DNA of 32,406 bases, from contig JARRKE010000037.1 of NCBI GenBank assembly GCA_037388465.1, positions 1-32,406 on the forward strand, written 5' to 3'. This document shows positions 22,204-32,406 of this stretch, one piece after another. The position numbers were made by a program, and so were the translations under genes. How positions within the stretch are numbered: the stretch's first letter is position 1; each line of letters starts with the position of its first letter. Below the pieces are notes generated by a model that searched no databases, was not told the DNA's origin, and saw only the letters and a list, made by a program, of their open reading frames with translations. This stretch comes from Gammaproteobacteria bacterium. Lineage in GTDB: Bacteria > Pseudomonadota > Gammaproteobacteria > SpSt-1174.

Positions 22204-23537
22204 GGGTGGCGCAGACCTTCGCGGGTCATCCTGAAGACCACCGGACTGAGCGCGAGCAGGGCGATGAGGTTGGGCAGCGCCATCAGTGCGTTGAGCACGT
22301 CGGCCAGCAGCCAGACGAAGTTGAGTTTGAGCACCGCACCGACGGGGATCGCCAGTATCCACAGAATGCGATAGGGCAGGATCACGCGCACCCCCAGCAG
22401 GTATTCCGCGCAGCGCTCGCCGTAGTAGCTCCAGCCCAGCAGGGTGGTGAAGGCGAACAGGATCAGGCCGATGCTGACGATGAACTCGCCGAAGCCCGGC
22501 AGGCCCTGGTTGAAGGCGGTGGCGGACAGTGCGGCGCCGTTCTCGCCGCCGGTCCAGGCGCCGGTGATGACGATCACCAGGGCGGTCATGGTGCAGATGA
22601 CGATGGTGTCGATGAAGGTGCCGAGCATGCCGATGGTGCCCTGGCGGATCGGGTCGTCGGTGCTGGCGGCGGCGTGCGCGATCGGCGCCGAGCCGAGTCC
22701 CGCCTCGTTGGAGAAGATGCCGCGCGCCACGCCCATACGAATGGCCACCATCACGGTGGCGCCCGCGAAGCCGCCGCCCGCGGCCGTGCCCGTGAAGGCG
22801 TCGCTGAGGATCAGACGGATGGCCTCGGGCACCGCCTGCAGGTTGGCGAGAATGATGATCAGCGCGCCGGCGACGTACACCAGCGCCATGAAGGGCACCA
22901 GCTTGTCGGCGACCTGCGCGATGCGGCGGATGCCGCCCAGGATGACCATGGCGGCGATGGCCGCGATGACCAGGCCGGTCACCATGTGCGGTACGTGAAA
23001 GGTGCTGTTCACCGCGTCGGCGACGGAATTGGCCTGCACGGTGTTGCCGATGCCGAAGGCGGCCAGGGCCCCGAACAGCGCGAACAGAAAACCGAGCCAG
23101 CGCCAGCGGTGGCCCATGCCGTTCTTGATGTAGTACATCGGCCCGCCGACGTGATTGCCGATTTCGTCGGTTTCGCGGTATTTGACCGCCAGCAGGGCCT
23201 CGGAATACTTGGTGGCCATGCCGAACAGGGCGGTGATCCACATCCAGAACACGGCGCCGGGGCCGCCGATGAAGATGGCCGTCGCCACGCCGGCGATGTT
23301 GCCGGTGCCCACCGTGGCCGAGAGGGCGGTCATCAGCGCCTGGAAGGGCGTGATGTCGCCTTCGCCCTTGGCGTGGCGGCCGCGCCACAGCAGCAGAAAG
23401 CCGATGCGGATGCGTCGCCAGGGCATGGCGCGCAGGCCGATGGTCAGGTAGACCCCGCAGCCCAGCAACAGGATCAACAGCAGTTTGCCCCAGAGAAAAT
23501 CGCTGGTCTGACTCAGCAGTGCGTGGATGGTTTGCAT
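22200..23537 (-). CDS. Alanine/glycine:sodium symporter (AGCS family)
   Basis: This 445-residue inner-membrane transporter has about 10-11 hydrophobic helices. The AGCS signatures are present: LSATVGTGNIAGVATAI with GGPGAVFWMW (about 70-100), the loop GGPMYYIKNGMG and SNEAGLGSAPIAHAAA (about 275-290). It imports alanine or glycine with sodium. The ATG at 23537 is supported by the helix that begins soon after, but its Shine-Dalgarno sequence is weak. It is co-transcribed with nadC. The sodium coupling fits a marine or saline habitat, though AGCS transporters also occur in freshwater species. Confidence 0.93.
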   Translation of the reverse strand: MQTIHALLSQTSDFLWGKLLLILLLGCGVYLTIGLRAMPWRRIRIGFLLLWRGRHAKGEGDITPFQALMTALSATVGTGNIAGVATAIFIGGPGAVFWMWITALFGMATKYSEALLAVKYRETDEIGNHVGGPMYYIKNGMGHRWRWLGFLFALFGALAAFGIGNTVQANSVADAVNSTFHVPHMVTGLVIAAIAAMVILGGIRRIAQVADKLVPFMALVYVAGALIIILANLQAVPEAIRLILSDAFTGTAAGGGFAGATVMVAIRMGVARGIFSNEAGLGSAPIAHAAASTDDPIRQGTIGMLGTFIDTIVICTMTALVIVITGAWTGGENGAALSATAFNQGLPGFGEFIVSIGLILFAFTTLLGWSYYGERCAEYLLGVRVILPYRILWILAIPVGAVLKLNFVWLLADVLNALMALPNLIALLALSPVVFRMTREGLRHP

Positions 23538-23640
23538 TATTGTTTACGCCCGGCGTGTCGTTGGCTGCAAGGCGTCAGCATGCCGGACCGACCGGACGGT
23601 CTCAAGTCTCGCCCGTTGCGCCGGCACGGAGGGAAGCATG

Positions 23641-24828
23641 TCAGTTGTTCAGGCCGTCGGCATCCGGCATCTGCCCGTAGGCGAGGCGCAGCCCCGCGAA
23701 GATGTGCCGCTTGTCGGGGTTGTAGTAGTTGCGGAAGGAGGGGCGGCGCACGTCCGGGCGGGTATGGCGGCTGGCGCCGCGCAGCACGTAGTGTTGTCCG
23801 TCGAACCACGGCACGGAATAGCCGTCGTAGGGGAAGGCCTCGAAACCGGGATAGGGATAAAAGAGATTGGCGCACCATTCCCATACGTGGCCGGTGTTCG
23901 CCAGGCCGTGCTGCCAGCAGGCGACCTCCCATTCCGCCTCGTGGGGCAGGCGGGCGCCCGCCCAGCGGGCATAGGCCTCGGCTTCGTAGTGGCTGAGGCC
24001 GTGGACCGGCTCCCCGGGTGCGAGTTCGTGCGGCCCCTGCACGTCGATGCCGTACCACCAGCCGCGTGCATCGCGGCGCCAGTGTTCGGGATGCGTGATT
24101 TCATGGTTGCAGTGCCATTCCCAGCCTTCATCGCTCCACAGGGATGCGTCCTCGTAGCCGCCGGCCTGCATGAAACCGAGGTACTGGGCGTTGCTGACCG
24201 GGGTGCTGGCGATCTCCGTGCGCGGCAGATGCACGTCCACGCGCGGCAGTTCGTTGTCGTACGAATCGGGACGGGTGCCGCCCATGGGGTAAGCGCCCGT
24301 CGGAACGACGAAGCGTTCGTGGTGGGGCGGCGCCGGCTCGAGTCGCCGGTCTGGAAAGAATTCGTAGCCGTGGCGCCGCATGGCGCGCTGCGCCAGGACC
24401 ATGTTCATGGTTTCGTAATGCTGGCTGTTGTGCTGGAGCAGGAATTTCGCCAGATAGTCCTCGGCCAGCAGTTCATGCGCCGGCAAGGTATAGCCGATGC
24501 CGGAAAATCTCAGGATGTTTTGCTCCTGCTGGCGTTCCACTTCCTGCATCAGCGTCGCCTTGGGCGGCAGTCCCGGCCCACGCTGCGGTTTGGGAATGTT
24601 TTCCGGAAAGTAGAAACCGTGTTTGTCGTGCGTCAGCCGGTCGTCGCCGCACACCCGTTCGAGCAGCCAGTAGTTTTCGATAAAGGCGCAATGCCCCAGA
24701 TGCCAGCCGATGGGACTGAGATCCGGGTGATACTGGGTGCGGTAATCGGCGTCGTCCAACGGCTCGACCAGCGAGAGCAGTCGGCGATCCACAGCCCGCA
24801 GCCGTACCAGGGTGACGAGTTCCGTCAT
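23641..24828 (-). CDS. egtB: Ergothioneine biosynthesis sulfoxide synthase EgtB
   Basis: EgtB is a non-haem iron enzyme that joins hercynine with gamma-glutamylcysteine or cysteine using O2. This 395-residue protein has an N-terminal DinB-like domain with the iron-binding histidines: WHLGH (H43 or H46) and HNSQHYE (H133, H137, with E139). A C-terminal formylglycine-generating-enzyme-like domain follows at about 160-390 (VPTGAYPMGG, VSNAQYLGFM, RLPHEAEWEVAC, VWEWCANLFYPYPGF and RGASRHTRP). The ATG at 24828 overlaps the EgtC stop (ATGA). The presence of EgtC suggests the gamma-glutamylcysteine-using type. Confidence 0.94.
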   Translation of the reverse strand: MTELVTLVRLRAVDRRLLSLVEPLDDADYRTQYHPDLSPIGWHLGHCAFIENYWLLERVCGDDRLTHDKHGFYFPENIPKPQRGPGLPPKATLMQEVERQQEQNILRFSGIGYTLPAHELLAEDYLAKFLLQHNSQHYETMNMVLAQRAMRRHGYEFFPDRRLEPAPPHHERFVVPTGAYPMGGTRPDSYDNELPRVDVHLPRTEIASTPVSNAQYLGFMQAGGYEDASLWSDEGWEWHCNHEITHPEHWRRDARGWWYGIDVQGPHELAPGEPVHGLSHYEAEAYARWAGARLPHEAEWEVACWQHGLANTGHVWEWCANLFYPYPGFEAFPYDGYSVPWFDGQHYVLRGASRHTRPDVRRPSFRNYYNPDKRHIFAGLRLAYGQMPDADGLNN

Positions 24829-25607
24829 AGCGCCAGCAATTCGGGCGGTTCCGCAGGGTCGAGGATCAGGACGTGATGCTCGGGAATGCTTTGCCAGAAA
24901 CTGGCGCCGGTGAGCGGTTCGGAAGCGACGAGTTGCGCACCCTCCGGGAAGAATTCGTCGTCGGTCGTGTAGTAGAGCGAAGGACATTCGCCGTTGACGG
25001 CGTGACGCGCGGCATAAATGCGCTGCCCGTCGGTGATCACCAGATTCAGCAGGGCGCTGTCTTCGCCCATCAGCTCGTCGAGCTGGCCCAGCACTTCCGC
25101 GATGGCGGATTCCAGGGACAGGTCTTCGTTTTCGAAAAAGGTCTGGCGCAGCATGGCGAACAGGTATTCGGAGTCGGTATTGCCCTGGATACCCGCGAGG
25201 ATGTCGGGGTGCAGGCTTTGCAGCAACCGCGGGCGGATGCGTTTTTCGAAATTGCGCATAAAACCGTTATGAGTATAGAGCAGCTCCCGGCTCAAAAAAG
25301 GCTGGGTGTTCGCCAGTCCGGTCGAAAAACCGGGCGTGGCGCTGCGTACGCTGGCGAGCCACAGGGGCTGATGCAGCGTGTCGCCGAGCGCGTCGAGATT
25401 CACGTCCGACCAGATCGGCAGGGCGTTCAAATAGCATGCGGGGTCGCCTTCCGGCTTGTACCAGCCGAACCCGAAGCCGTCTGCGTTGAGTTTGGCAAAG
25501 CGCAATTCGCGCGGCGCCCAGGACTGCACCACGAGACTGTGTTCCGGCTGAAGCAGAAAGCGTCCGAGTGAGATCTCGGGCCCGAGATAGGCTGCGATTC
25601 GGCACAT
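24825..25607 (-). CDS. egtC: Ergothioneine biosynthesis amidohydrolase EgtC
   Basis: EgtC is a class II glutamine-amidotransferase-like hydrolase that removes glutamate from the gamma-glutamyl hercynylcysteine sulfoxide made by EgtB. This 260-residue protein starts MCRIAAYLG with the N-terminal catalytic C2. It keeps NADGFGFGWY, RSATPGFSTGLANTQPF, THNGFMRNFE and NTDSEYLFAML, the usual Ntn amidotransferase motifs. The ATG at 25607 is set by the need for cysteine at position 2. The gene overlaps egtB and is divergent from egtD, 57 bp away. EgtC is usual in actinobacteria and less common in proteobacteria. Confidence 0.93.
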   Translation of the reverse strand: MCRIAAYLGPEISLGRFLLQPEHSLVVQSWAPRELRFAKLNADGFGFGWYKPEGDPACYLNALPIWSDVNLDALGDTLHQPLWLASVRSATPGFSTGLANTQPFLSRELLYTHNGFMRNFEKRIRPRLLQSLHPDILAGIQGNTDSEYLFAMLRQTFFENEDLSLESAIAEVLGQLDELMGEDSALLNLVITDGQRIYAARHAVNGECPSLYYTTDDEFFPEGAQLVASEPLTGASFWQSIPEHHVLILDPAEPPELLAL

Positions 25608-25664
25608 GAGTTCGTATTGGGTTTGTTTTACCGCCGTGATGGGCCATGTTAGCCTTTCGACATT

Positions 25665-26672
25665 GTGAACGCACCACTCGACTCTGTACTGACCACGGAC
25701 GAATCGCGTTTTTCCTGTCAGGAAATCCCACCCGCCCGTACGCCGCGCACCCTCGAAGACGATGTGCGCGAAGGGTTGCTGACGCCGCCGCGTTCGTTGC
25801 AGCCGAAGTATTTCTACGACGATCTCGGTTCCCGGCTGTTCGACCGGATCTGCGATACGCCGGAGTATTATCCCACCCGTACCGAGGCCGCCCTGCTGGC
25901 CGATTCCGCCGACGCCATCATGCGTCAGACGGCGCCCGACCACATCATCGAACTGGGCAGTGGCGCGTCACGCAAGACCCGGCATCTGCTTGATGCCTGT
26001 GCCGCGCGCGGGCAGTACTGCCGCTACTGGCCATTCGACGTCTGCGAACCCATGCTGCGTACGGCGGGTGAAGGTTTGGTGACGGACTACGACTGGCTCG
26101 AAGTCCGCGCCCTGGTCGGCGATTACATGGCCGGTCTGGCGCATCTGCCCCAGCCGGAGGGACGCCGTCTGTTCGTTTTCCTGGGGGGCACGCTGGGGAA
26201 TTTCGATCCGCAACAGGCGCAGGCCTTTCTGACGGAACTGCGCCGTTGCATGCGTGACGGCGACAGCCTGCTGGTGGGTGTAGACCGTGTTAAGGACACC
26301 GAGGTCCTGAACGCCGCCTACAACGACAGCCAGGGGCTGACGGCCGCCTTCAATCTCAACCTGCTCAACGTGCTGAATCGCGAGCTGGCAGCCGATTTCG
26401 ATCCCGGCCGGTTCGAGCACACGGCCGCCTTCAACGAACAGGACTCGCAGATCGAGATGTATCTCATCTCGACCGAGCGCCAGGCGGTGGAGCTTGGCGC
26501 GCTGGACGAAACGCTGTCCCTGGAGGCAGGCGAGGAAATCCTGACCGAGATCAGCCGCAAATTCACGCCGGAAGGGCTGACCGACCTGTTCGGTGCGGCC
26601 GATCTGCGGGTAACCGACCATCTCGAACCTCCCAACCGCTATTTTTCCCTGCTGTTGCTGGAAGCTGCCTGA
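25665..26672 (+). CDS. egtD: L-histidine N-alpha-methyltransferase EgtD
   Basis: EgtD trimethylates histidine to hercynine with S-adenosylmethionine, the first step of ergothioneine synthesis. This 335-residue protein has PKYFYDDLGSRLFDRIC (48-64), PEYYPTRTE, SAM-binding motif I IELGSGASRKT (95-105), LFVFLGGTLGNF and a C-terminal half with the usual AFNEQDSQIEMYLIS region. The predicted start is a GTG at 25665 without an obvious Shine-Dalgarno sequence, so the true start may be weak or slightly downstream. It is divergent from egtC and egtB, with 57 bp between, which must hold both promoters. The genes for EgtA and EgtE are not in the window. Confidence 0.94.
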   Translation: MNAPLDSVLTTDESRFSCQEIPPARTPRTLEDDVREGLLTPPRSLQPKYFYDDLGSRLFDRICDTPEYYPTRTEAALLADSADAIMRQTAPDHIIELGSGASRKTRHLLDACAARGQYCRYWPFDVCEPMLRTAGEGLVTDYDWLEVRALVGDYMAGLAHLPQPEGRRLFVFLGGTLGNFDPQQAQAFLTELRRCMRDGDSLLVGVDRVKDTEVLNAAYNDSQGLTAAFNLNLLNVLNRELAADFDPGRFEHTAAFNEQDSQIEMYLISTERQAVELGALDETLSLEAGEEILTEISRKFTPEGLTDLFGAADLRVTDHLEPPNRYFSLLLLEAA

Positions 26673-26725
26673 AGCGGCCGTTTGCCCGCGGGCGGTGCTA
26701 TATTGTTGAAATATCGGGTGAATGA

Positions 26726-26743
26726 CTGTCACAGAACTTTAAT
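26726..26743 (+). promoter_or_regulatory. Pho box upstream of phoB
   Basis: CTGTCAC at 26726-26732, then four bases, then CTTTAAT at 26737-26743 resembles the two-repeat PhoB site CTGTCAT-N4-CTGTCAT; the first half matches well and the second weakly. A -10-like TAATGT lies at 26756-26761. Start of transcription would be near 26768, which supports the GTG start at 26782 and speaks against the ATG at 26758. Confidence 0.6.
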
Positions 26744-26781
26744 AGTTCCCGGTTTTAATGTATGGCGCCAGAGGATTGAGA

Positions 26782-27483
26782 GTGAAGCCCATGACCGGCA
26801 AACAAATCCTGATCGTTGAGGACGAACCCTCGATTCGTCAGATGGTGGCGTTCGCCCTGGGGCGGGCGGGATTCGATCTGCACGAAGCGGAGGACGCCTC
26901 CCGCGCGCTGGAGCTGATGGCCGACAAGATTCCCGATCTGGTGCTGCTGGATTGGATGCTGCCCGGCATGAGCGGGCTGGAACTGGCGCGGCGCATGCGC
27001 CGCGACGAATACCTGAGCGAAGTGCCCATCATCATGCTCACCGCGCGCGGCGACGAGGAAGACCGCGTGGGCGGACTGGAATCCGGCGCGGACGACTACG
27101 TCTCAAAGCCCTTTTCTCCCCGCGAGCTGATCGCGCGCATCAAGGCAGTGCTGCGCCGGGTGCAGCCGGAAAGCGGCGAACAGGCCCTGGCCGCCGACAA
27201 GCTGCGTCTGGACCCGGCCAGCCACCGGGTGACGGTGGATGGACAGCCGATCGAGATGGGGCCGACGGAGTTCAAGCTGCTGAACTTTTTCATGTCCCAT
27301 CCCGAGCGCGTGTATTCCCGCGAACAGTTGCTGGACCGGGTATGGGGGCGTAACGCCTACGTGGAAGAGCGGACCGTGGATGTGCACATTCTGCGGTTAC
27401 GCAAGGCGCTGGCGCCTTTCAGTTACGACCGATTCGTGCAGACCGTACGTGGAGCGGGTTACCGGTTTTCGGAACAGGGCTGA
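26782..27483 (+). CDS. phoB: Phosphate regulon response regulator PhoB
   Basis: PhoB is the OmpR-family response regulator of phosphate starvation. It has a receiver domain at about residues 7-125 ([12 protein letters not shown], phosphorylated D57 in [31 protein letters not shown]) and a winged-helix DNA-binding domain at about 140-232 ([24 protein letters not shown]-type motif, [21 protein letters not shown]). A GTG start at 26782, with GAGGA 6 bp upstream, is preferred; ATG at 26791 and 26758 are alternatives. It is followed by phoR after 6 bp, and a Pho box upstream suggests it activates its own transcription. Confidence 0.93.
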   Translation: MKPMTGKQILIVEDEPSIRQMVAFALGRAGFDLHEAEDASRALELMADKIPDLVLLDWMLPGMSGLELARRMRRDEYLSEVPIIMLTARGDEEDRVGGLESGADDYVSKPFSPRELIARIKAVLRRVQPESGEQALAADKLRLDPASHRVTVDGQPIEMGPTEFKLLNFFMSHPERVYSREQLLDRVWGRNAYVEERTVDVHILRLRKALAPFSYDRFVQTVRGAGYRFSEQG

Positions 27484-27489
27484 CACAGC

Positions 27490-28815
27490 ATGTACACCTC
27501 CTGGCTGTCGGAGTTCTGGCGCTTATCGATGTTCCTGCTGGCGGGCGCGATCTTCGGCATGCTCACCGAGCGGTTCTGGGAGTCCCTGTTCGTTGCCACC
27601 ATCATTTACGTCATCTGGCAGTTCCGCCGCCTCCATCACCTGATCGGCTGGATCCGCAAGGGTGACCGCAGTTCTCCGCCCGACCTGGACGGCATGATGG
27701 GCGAGGTGGTGCACCACATCTATCGCCGCCATCAGCGCGACCGCAAACGCAAAAAGAAGCTTTCCAAACTGCTGGCGCGCTTCAGCGAGACCAGTTCGGC
27801 CATGCCTGACGCCACCGTCATTCTCGGCGGGAACGGCGAGATCGAATGGTTCAACGACGCGGCCAAGCATCTGCTGGGTCTGCGTTCGCAGGACACCGGG
27901 CGCTGGATCAGCAATCTGATCCGTCACCCGCAGTTCACGGAGTATCTGCGCAAGGGCGATTTCGCCGAGTCCGTCGGCATCCCGGCGCCGCATGACGAAG
28001 AGATCATGCTCAACATCCGCATCGTGCCCTACGGCAACCATCAGCGCCTGTTGACCGCACGGGACATGACCCGTCTGCACCGGCTGGAGGTTATCCGGCG
28101 CGACTTCGTCGGCAACGTCTCGCACGAACTGCGTACCCCGCTGACCGTCATCGGCGGCTACCTGGAATCGCTGGTGGATGGCGAGGACCTCACGCCGGAG
28201 GAAATGCGCAGCTCCCTGCGCCAGATGCAGCAGCAGACCCAGCGCATGCGCTCGATTATCGAGGACCTGCTCAAACTCAGCCGGCTCGAAGGGCGTCCGG
28301 GCTCACAGGAGGACTTCGTCAACGTGTCGGTGCCGGCGCTGATTGCCGGACTGGTCGAAGAGGCCACCATCCTGATCGGCAGCAAGGGGCACGAACTGCA
28401 CGTGGAAAAGGATGACGACCTCTGGCTGCAGGGCGCGGCCGACGAACTGCATTCCGCCTTCTCCAACCTGCTCAGCAATGCGGTGCGCTACACGCCGCAG
28501 GGCGGGGTGATCACGTTGCGCTGGTATGCGGACGACGCCGGCGCCCACTTCGAGGTCGAGGATACCGGTCCGGGGATCGATCCCCAGCACATCCCGCGTC
28601 TCACGGAGCGTTTTTATCGCGTCGACAAGGACCGTTCGCGGGATTACGGCGGCACCGGTCTCGGGCTCGCCATCGTCAAGCATGTGCTGCAGCACCACGA
28701 CGCCAAGCTGCGCATCAAGAGCCGCGTGGGACAGGGCAGCACCTTCATCTGCGACTTCCCTTCGGACGCCATCGTGCGGCGCGGCGACGGGCCGCGTCTC
28801 GTCGTTTCGCGCTGA
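27490..28815 (+). CDS. phoR: Phosphate regulon sensor histidine kinase PhoR
   Basis: PhoR phosphorylates PhoB when phosphate is low. This 441-residue protein has two N-terminal membrane helices (about 12-25 and 31-48), a short basic linker, a PAS domain at about 95-195 (PDATVILGGNGEIEWFN), the HisKA box VGNVSHELRTPL with phospho-acceptor H212, and an ATPase domain with NLLSNAVRYTPQ (N box), DTGPGID and GGTGLGLAIVKHV (G boxes). There is almost no periplasmic loop, which is usual for PhoR, because it senses through the Pst/PhoU complex. No pst or phoU genes follow here. Confidence 0.94.
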   Translation: MYTSWLSEFWRLSMFLLAGAIFGMLTERFWESLFVATIIYVIWQFRRLHHLIGWIRKGDRSSPPDLDGMMGEVVHHIYRRHQRDRKRKKKLSKLLARFSETSSAMPDATVILGGNGEIEWFNDAAKHLLGLRSQDTGRWISNLIRHPQFTEYLRKGDFAESVGIPAPHDEEIMLNIRIVPYGNHQRLLTARDMTRLHRLEVIRRDFVGNVSHELRTPLTVIGGYLESLVDGEDLTPEEMRSSLRQMQQQTQRMRSIIEDLLKLSRLEGRPGSQEDFVNVSVPALIAGLVEEATILIGSKGHELHVEKDDDLWLQGAADELHSAFSNLLSNAVRYTPQGGVITLRWYADDAGAHFEVEDTGPGIDPQHIPRLTERFYRVDKDRSRDYGGTGLGLAIVKHVLQHHDAKLRIKSRVGQGSTFICDFPSDAIVRRGDGPRLVVSR

Positions 28816-28883
28816 GGCGGCCGCGCCCGGTGCCGATGATGCTAGACTTGCAGCCCTGGCTGCCAACCCCCATCTAGCGCTCG

Positions 28884-30383
28884 ATGTTCAAACGCCGCAA
28901 GCCGCCTGAAACGGTCGCCGCCGTCGACCTCGGTTCCAACAGCTTTCACATGATCGTGGCCCGGATCGAGAACGGCCACGTACGCGTTCAGGACCGGCTC
29001 AAGGAGATGGTGCGACTCGGCGGCGGACTGGACGACACCAATCACCTCAAGCCCAAGGCGCGCCAGCGCGCCATCGCCTGTCTGCAGCGTTTCGGCGAGC
29101 GCGTCAGCGGCCTGCCGCGCGGCGCGGTGCGTGCGGTGGGCACCAACACCCTGCGCAAGGCGCGCAACGCGGACGAGTTCCTGCCCGAGGCCGAAGCCGC
29201 GCTCGGCCATCCCATCGAGATCATCTCCGGGGTGGAGGAGGCGCGCCTGATCTATCTCGGCGTGGCGCACAGCCTGGCCGACGACGGTGGGCGCCGGCTG
29301 GTGGTCGACATCGGCGGCGGCAGTACCGAGCTCATCGTCGGCGAACGCTTCGAGCCGCTGGAAATGCAAAGCCTGTACATGGGCTGCGTGAGCATGACCC
29401 AGGCCGCATTCCCGGACGGGGAGATCACGGCCGCACGCTGGCGGGAAGCCGATACCCGGGCGCGGCTGGAAATCCGTCCCATCGAAAAACGCTATCGCCA
29501 GACCGGCTGGAACAAGGCGATCGGCGCCTCAGGCACGGTGCTGGCCGTGGCCTCGGTGGTGCAGGCGCAGGGCTGGTGTCAGCATGGCATCAGCCTGGAG
29601 GCCCTGCAGCGCCTGCGCAAAACTCTGATCGACGCCGGCGGCATGAATGCCCTCGATCTCGACGGCCTGAGCCGGGACCGCGCCCCGGTCTTCCCGGGCG
29701 GCGTGGCGGTGCTGCTCGCCGTGTTCGAGGCGCTGGGCATCGAACACATGGACATCTCCGACGGGGCGCTGCGTGAAGGGCTGATCTACGATCTGCTCGG
29801 GCGTATCCGACACGAAGACGTGCGCACCGGCACCATCGATGCCGTCAGCCAGCGGTTTGGCATCGACGTGGAACATGCCAAGCGCGTCGAGGCGACGGCG
29901 CGCCAGCTGTTCGGCGAGTGCGCCGAGGATTGGGGCTTGCAGGACGAGGATGCGGACCTGCTCGACTGGGCCGCGCGGCTGCATGAGATTGGTCTGGCGG
30001 TGGCCCACAACCAGTACCACAAGCACAGCGCCTACCTGCTCGAGAACATGGATCTGGCCGGTTTTTCCCGTCCCGAGCAGCGCCTGCTGGCCCTGCTGGT
30101 GCGTGCCCAGCGGCGCAAGTTTCCCTACAAGCTGTTTGAACCGCTTTCCGTGGACCAGCGCAATCGCGCCCTGCATCTCGCCATGCTGTTGCGCCTGGCG
30201 ATTCTGCTGCAGCGTACGCGTGGGGAGGAAAGCCCGCCGATCGAGTCGGTGCAGGCCAGCGGCAGCGGCATCAAGCTGCGTTTCGAACCGGGCTGGCTGG
30301 AGGCCCATGCCCTGCCGCAGGCCGACCTGGAGCAGGAACAGGCGTGGATCAAGCCGGCGGGACTGAAGCTCAAGTTCTCCTGA
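28884..30383 (+). CDS. ppx: Exopolyphosphatase (Ppx/GppA family)
   Basis: Ppx splits phosphate from the end of inorganic polyphosphate. This 499-residue protein has a Ppx/GppA actin-like ATPase fold: AVDLGSNSFHMIV (about 13-25), ISGVEEARLIYLGV, DIGGGSTELIVG and GASGTV, followed by a C-terminal HD-like domain (about 310-495) with HEIGLAVAHNQYHKHSAYLLEN. The length fits Ppx, although GppA (pppGpp phosphatase) is nearly identical in architecture and cannot be excluded. Its place between phoBR and convergent ppk1 supports Ppx. The stop lies 1 bp from the ppk1 stop. Confidence 0.92.
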   Translation: MFKRRKPPETVAAVDLGSNSFHMIVARIENGHVRVQDRLKEMVRLGGGLDDTNHLKPKARQRAIACLQRFGERVSGLPRGAVRAVGTNTLRKARNADEFLPEAEAALGHPIEIISGVEEARLIYLGVAHSLADDGGRRLVVDIGGGSTELIVGERFEPLEMQSLYMGCVSMTQAAFPDGEITAARWREADTRARLEIRPIEKRYRQTGWNKAIGASGTVLAVASVVQAQGWCQHGISLEALQRLRKTLIDAGGMNALDLDGLSRDRAPVFPGGVAVLLAVFEALGIEHMDISDGALREGLIYDLLGRIRHEDVRTGTIDAVSQRFGIDVEHAKRVEATARQLFGECAEDWGLQDEDADLLDWAARLHEIGLAVAHNQYHKHSAYLLENMDLAGFSRPEQRLLALLVRAQRRKFPYKLFEPLSVDQRNRALHLAMLLRLAILLQRTRGEESPPIESVQASGSGIKLRFEPGWLEAHALPQADLEQEQAWIKPAGLKLKFS

Positions 30384-30384
30384 C

Positions 30385-32406
<2,022 letters not shown>

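Noticed and set aside
22206-23996. 596-codon plus-strand reading frame opposite the symporter
   Set aside because: Gln/His/Asp-rich shadow with no domain; the opposite strand encodes an obvious AGCS transporter.

Overview
The window is a GC-rich chromosomal segment from a gammaproteobacterium that looks like a nitrogen-fixing, probably sulfur-oxidising, chemolithoautotroph. The basis is a form II RuBisCO gene with a divergent CbbR, an Azotobacter-type set of nif accessory genes with NifA/sigma-54 promoters, and generic gammaproteobacterial genes (nadC, phoBR, ppx, ppk1, an IbaG-like BolA). No genus can be assigned from the sequence alone. No tRNA, rRNA, CRISPR array or insertion sequence was seen.

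Layout. (1) 1-2014: a broken cbbM that folds back on itself at the window edge, with divergent cbbR. (2) 2233-5239: a small accessory block holding an SDR protein lacking the usual Tyr/Lys, a convergent overlapping LysR gene, and a TetR gene divergent from a peroxiredoxin-like gene, with three operator-like palindromes between the last two. (3) 5324-9003, leftward: nif-linked Fe-S and redox genes. These are a NifZ-like protein, a SagB-type nitroreductase, a rhodanese-ankyrin protein, a CGFS glutaredoxin, a BolA protein and an unknown 125-residue protein. (4) 9214-11683, rightward: iscA-type gene, nifU and nifS, closed by a strong terminator. (5) 11747-13756: fabF and a divergent TetR gene, interrupting the nif region. 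(6) 14012-19353, rightward: nifV, cysE, a TPR-like gene, nifW, nifZ, nifM and a nif-type clpX. (7) 19558-22203: a YfaZ-like outer-membrane protein, a half-length MazG, a flavin reductase and convergent nadC. (8) 22200-26672: an alanine/sodium symporter and the ergothioneine genes egtB, egtC and egtD. (9) 26726-32406: a Pho box, phoB, phoR, ppx and convergent ppk1, which runs off the window end.

How it works together. The nif genes supply Fe-S clusters (NifU, NifS, IscA type, Grx/BolA), sulfur and cysteine (CysE, rhodanese), homocitrate (NifV) and maturation, protection and turnover factors (NifW, NifZ, NifM, ClpX) for a nitrogenase whose structural genes lie elsewhere. Four sigma-54 -24/-12 elements and three TGT-N10-ACA NifA sites can be read directly. 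Two of the promoters face each other about 20 bp apart between the leftward and rightward operons.

The points most worth checking are the cbbM fold-back (probably an assembly or library chimera), a NifV lacking an internal block of roughly 60-65 residues, the face-to-face sigma-54 promoters, and the NifA-controlled rhodanese-ankyrin/Grx/BolA/unknown-protein set.
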